Shown here piece after piece: positions 61,714 to 64,000 of a DNA stretch of 64,000 nucleotides. How positions within the stretch are numbered: the first letter of the stretch is position 1; each line of letters opens with the position of its first letter. The DNA lies in the NCBI GenBank assembly GCA_965276955.1, contig CBDIBP010000026.1:1-64000 (forward strand). Reading direction: 5' to 3'. This DNA comes from JABDEZ01 sp965276955. GTDB lineage: Bacteria; Bacteroidota; Bacteroidia; Chitinophagales; Chitinophagaceae. Below the pieces are notes generated by a model. That model made no database searches. It was given only the letters and a program-made list of their open reading frames with translations, and was not told the DNA's origin. Position numbers and translations under genes: made by a program.

Positions 61714-62058
61714 TCACTTTCTGCCAGCCTCCAGGTAGTAGTCTATAGCTTTGCAAACCTCACTCTCGTCACCGACGATCTTTACTGAGATAGGTTCCAT
61801 ATTGTCGGCTTGCTCCTCATGTGTCATGCTTTGGGTGGCCATATCCTCGGGAGTGGTATGCTGTATATAAGTGGCATCGCGAGACAGGTCGACCAGGCCG
61901 GCCTGCTGCAATTCTGACAAAGCATTCAAAAGGTCTTCCTGCAACCCAATTCCCAGTGTGTTCTTATCCATAGGCCGGTATTCGCCACCGGTACCAGTAT
62001 TGCACAGGTATTTGAGTACTTCGAATGCAAGCGGGGAAAGATCGGATACAGTTGGCAT
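61714..62058 (-). CDS. Small protein with possible winged-helix fold
   Basis: 114 aa, acidic. The N-terminal half (LSPLAFEVLKYLCNTG, LQEDLLNALSELQQAGLVDLS) has the helix pattern of a winged helix-turn-helix; the C-terminal half (MEPISVKIVGDESEVCKAIDYYLE) looks like an alpha/beta tail. No specific family. It follows bshB1 on the same strand, 38 nt downstream, and may be in one operon. Confidence 0.65.
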   Translation of the reverse strand: MPTVSDLSPLAFEVLKYLCNTGTGGEYRPMDKNTLGIGLQEDLLNALSELQQAGLVDLSRDATYIQHTTPEDMATQSMTHEEQADNMEPISVKIVGDESEVCKAIDYYLEAGRK

Positions 62059-62096
62059 GATGGGTGTGTTTTAATGTATAAAGTTACGCAATTTCT

Positions 62097-62828
62097 CTAT
62101 GGAATTTCCGGTAACAACAACTGGTCGAGGTCGCTGATACCCGGCACATTCTCGCAATGGAATGCTTCACCGTATGCTACACCTATTTGCTTGCCTACCT
62201 GAGCATCGCGGTAGGTAAGTTGGTTCAAAAAGTCGCCTGTAGATATATAAGTTATCGGCTCTGTAGAATTGGGGTCGTGGAACTGGGTCTTGTAGCATTT
62301 TATTGCTTCCATCTTCTTTTCGAAGGTGCTGGATATATCTACGATAAATGCGGGGGGTACATTCCTGTCCTGCTGAAAATGGAAGATGCGTTTGGGGCGC
62401 CATGCGGTTTGCGGTTCGCCTTCCCATTCGGTCTCTACTTTGCGCAACCCAGCCAGGAAACAGGCATCGGCTATGAGCCTGCCGCCCCTGCCATGGTCTG
62501 GGTGACGATCGCTGAGGGTATTGGCCAACACAATGTCGGGCTGGTAGCGGCGTATATATTTTACCAGCAGTAGTTGATGTTCTTTATCGTTACGGAAAAA
62601 ACCATCCGCCATACCTGCGTTCTCGCGTATTGAGACGCCCATGGTTTTTGCAGCATCATCAGCTTCTACCAGTCGCTGTTCGGGAGTACCGCGTGTTCCA
62701 AGTTCACCTTGAGTAAGATCAACAATACCAACAGCCTGTCCCATCTGGGTGTGTTTTATCAGCGTTCCTGCGCAGCTCAGTTCTATATCGTCAGGGTGGG
62801 CAGCTATTGCCAATATGTGTAGTTTCAT
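62097..62828 (-). CDS. bshB1: N-acetyl-alpha-D-glucosaminyl L-malate deacetylase (bacillithiol synthesis)
   Basis: 243 aa, LmbE/PIG-L fold. Zinc motif AIAAHPDDIELSCAGTL near the N-terminus and the later SDRHPDHGRGGRLI with the third His. It removes the acetyl group from GlcNAc-malate, the second step of bacillithiol synthesis, which is the main low-molecular thiol in many Bacteroidota. bshA and bshC are not in this window. Confidence 0.94.
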   Translation of the reverse strand: MKLHILAIAAHPDDIELSCAGTLIKHTQMGQAVGIVDLTQGELGTRGTPEQRLVEADDAAKTMGVSIRENAGMADGFFRNDKEHQLLLVKYIRRYQPDIVLANTLSDRHPDHGRGGRLIADACFLAGLRKVETEWEGEPQTAWRPKRIFHFQQDRNVPPAFIVDISSTFEKKMEAIKCYKTQFHDPNSTEPITYISTGDFLNQLTYRDAQVGKQIGVAYGEAFHCENVPGISDLDQLLLPEIP

Positions 62829-62858
62829 ATATTGCTATAAGTGGCGCAAAGGTATGAT

Positions 62859-62890
62859 AATGCGGCAATGCGATAATGGGGTAGAAATGC
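62859..62890. repeat. Short dispersed repeat AATGCGG(T/C)AATGCGATAAT, copy B
   Basis: AATGCGGCAATGCGATAATGGGG, differing from copy A (44415) at two positions of 23. Lies 31 nt upstream of bshB1. Confidence 0.55.
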
Positions 62891-62905
62891 TCGATCGGAT
62901 CCGGG

Positions 62906-63565
62906 TTATTTTTTAGCATGCATCCTTGTTTGCTGCTGGTAGTATTGGTATTTGTTGTAGTTGCTGGCTTCCAGTTCCCTTACTACTGCTTCGATCTCTT
63001 TGTCGCGGTCGGTAGGGTCGTATTCGCGCTTCAGGTTATTGCTGAAGATCAGTGCCACAGATTGCCATACCACAGCAGAGAAGCCACCTTTCACTTCCTG
63101 TATTATGCTATAGCAATTTTTACCGGTCTGGCGGTCTATAAGGCGCACCAATATCTGCCCCTGGGCAATGGTGAGGTTCTCCAACTCACCCTTAAAACGG
63201 CTGTTCAGTTCTTTTTCCAATGCCTTCATATAGGCTTTGCGGGCGTGCTTATCGGGAAGCTTATCAAGGTCTGTATCTACATTCTTAAGCAGGTCGGCGG
63301 CTATAACTGCATAGGGGTATACTTTATATACGTTGTAGCGCAGGGTAGCATCGTATTCCCTTTGTTTTGCAAATCTGCGTGCTTCACGGGCTGTAAGATG
63401 TTCTGTTTTAGTGAAATCTGGCAAATAGATGATGGCGAGGGTATCTTTCCCCTCTATCACACCACCCAGTCGTATGGTATCATTTACATTGCGCTGCTGC
63501 GCCCGGGTATTACCCGCCAACAACAATACAATAAAGAACAATATATATCCGAACCTATAGCTCAT
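62906..63565 (-). CDS. Exported DUF4294 protein
   Basis: 219 aa with a signal peptide (FFIVLLLAGNTRAQ). The DUF4294 pattern is TAREARRFAKQREYDATLRYNVYKVYPYA and then LVRLIDRQTGKNCYSI. The family is specific to Bacteroidota with unknown function. Helical, basic and probably periplasmic. Divergent from the small lipoprotein gene at 63716. Confidence 0.88.
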   Translation of the reverse strand: MSYRFGYILFFIVLLLAGNTRAQQRNVNDTIRLGGVIEGKDTLAIIYLPDFTKTEHLTAREARRFAKQREYDATLRYNVYKVYPYAVIAADLLKNVDTDLDKLPDKHARKAYMKALEKELNSRFKGELENLTIAQGQILVRLIDRQTGKNCYSIIQEVKGGFSAVVWQSVALIFSNNLKREYDPTDRDKEIEAVVRELEASNYNKYQYYQQQTRMHAKK

Positions 63566-63690
63566 CTCGCCTTGTAAAATTCCCTTTTTTAAGTGGTATT
63601 TAGCTATACCTGAATGTTATTATTGTAAAATATGATGTTAAAATTGAGTAAATAAATATTTAAACAAACGTTTAATCGACAAGGTTGTTG

Positions 63691-63698
63691 TAAATTTG
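63691..63698 (+). promoter_or_regulatory. -7 promoter box of the small lipoprotein gene
   Basis: TAAATTTG, 17 nt before the ATG. Confidence 0.55.
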
Positions 63699-63715
63699 CG
63701 TTCTTTAATAATGAT

Positions 63716-63967
63716 ATGAGAAAAATTGCAGTAATAATGTTGCTTGTGGTAGGGTTGGCGTCTTGTGAAAAAACAGAGAAAAAATGGACGCAAGCTGAGA
63801 TAAATGCAAAAGTGGACTCTGCGGTGAGTTACCGCACAGCAGATTACCGTCGCCAGGCACAGGAGGACCTGGACAGCAGATTGGCAATAGAAGTGAAAGC
63901 AAAAGCAGACTCTATAGTACTATCGCACGAAAAACCAGCTAAGGATACGGCTGCAAAGAAAAAATAA
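63716..63967 (+). CDS. Small lipoprotein
   Basis: 83 aa. Signal peptide with lipobox LASC (Cys17), then a charged helical mature part (WTQAEINAKVDSAVSY, IEVKAKADSIVLS) and a Lys-rich end (KDTAAKKK). Such short lipoproteins with a charged helix may bind the cell wall. The next gene starts directly after its stop. Confidence 0.75.
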   Translation: MRKIAVIMLLVVGLASCEKTEKKWTQAEINAKVDSAVSYRTADYRRQAQEDLDSRLAIEVKAKADSIVLSHEKPAKDTAAKKK

Positions 63968-64000
63968 ATGGATACAGAAGCACGGCCGGTACTATTTTTT
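63968..64000 (+). CDS. Start of a gene cut by the right edge
   Basis: ATG at 63968, directly after the stop of the lipoprotein gene, opening MDTEARPVLFF with no stop before the end of the window. Too short to identify. Confidence 0.5.
   Translation, partial: MDTEARPVLFF

Noticed and set aside
1..64000. tRNA or rRNA genes
   Set aside because: No intergenic segment with a T-arm consensus (GGTTCGAnTCC) and matching stems was found by eye; a covariance search could still reveal one.

Overview
The window is a chromosomal segment of a Bacteroidota bacterium, most likely from the Chitinophagales/Chitinophagaceae. The signs are -7 boxes of the form TAnnTTTG in front of many genes, gliding-motility genes gldF-gldG, a fused murF-alr gene, bacillithiol BshB1, the small ribosome-associated DUF4295 protein beside rpmB-rpmG, BT_3928/DoxX-type and GH3 proteins, many lipoproteins, and start codons that mostly lack Shine-Dalgarno sequences. 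No rRNA, tRNA, CRISPR array, phage or insertion sequence was recognised. The content is mainly core housekeeping.

Layout. 1-3.5 kb (minus): a DnaQ-type exonuclease cut by the left edge, then rpsU, a XerC/D recombinase, hpf and a PQQ-propeller lipoprotein. These last four are all interrupted by single-base indels, which looks like a stretch of uncorrected sequence. 3.6-7.7 kb: a lipoprotein, riboflavin synthase, a HEAT-like protein, a CHAD protein, an SdpR-SdpI pair with a palindromic operator, and a DUF1275 pseudogene. 7.7-12.4 kb (minus): ABC exporter, prfB without the usual frameshift, gtrA, a secreted EEP-family protein. 12.5-24.2 kb: DinB, lptB, GH3 protein, a frameshifted thioredoxin-like lipoprotein, DUF6624, engB/ubiE (divergent), a large VWA-type membrane protein, a GNAT-like protein, folP. 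24.2-30.2 kb: DUF1599, a DoxX-thioredoxin protein coupled to an orphan OppB-type permease, metF, a class D beta-lactamase lipoprotein, a PhyH dioxygenase. 30.2-37 kb: a non-coding repeat pair, M16 protease, dgkA, desaturase, DUF488, M23 peptidase. 36.8-46.2 kb: gldF-gldG-DUF4340, murF-alr, an APC permease, DUF1345, an FAD oxidoreductase. 46.2-50.2 kb: two exported cysteine-rich proteins, a DciA-like protein, rpsO, pnp. 50.4-53.6 kb: exported unknowns, an acyl-carrier-like protein without the serine motif, a second repeat pair and a possible small RNA. 53.6-64 kb: trmB-DUF5522-ATL overlapping genes, two convergent L,D-transpeptidases, thiolase, MFS exporter, rpmB-rpmG-DUF4295, bshB1, DUF4294, a small lipoprotein and the start of a cut gene.

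The most unusual signal is a dispersed non-coding repeat of about 120 nt, present as two tandem pairs (30377-30710 on plus, 52971-53292 on minus, 22 kb apart). In each locus the two copies are spaced about 200-213 nt apart and point towards the start of the next gene (M16 protease; acyl-carrier-like gene plus a secreted partner). No known family matches it by eye. Other points of note are an exceptionally strong Shine-Dalgarno sequence in front of rpsU, which fits bS21 autoregulation in Bacteroidota, and the paired secreted Cys-rich proteins.
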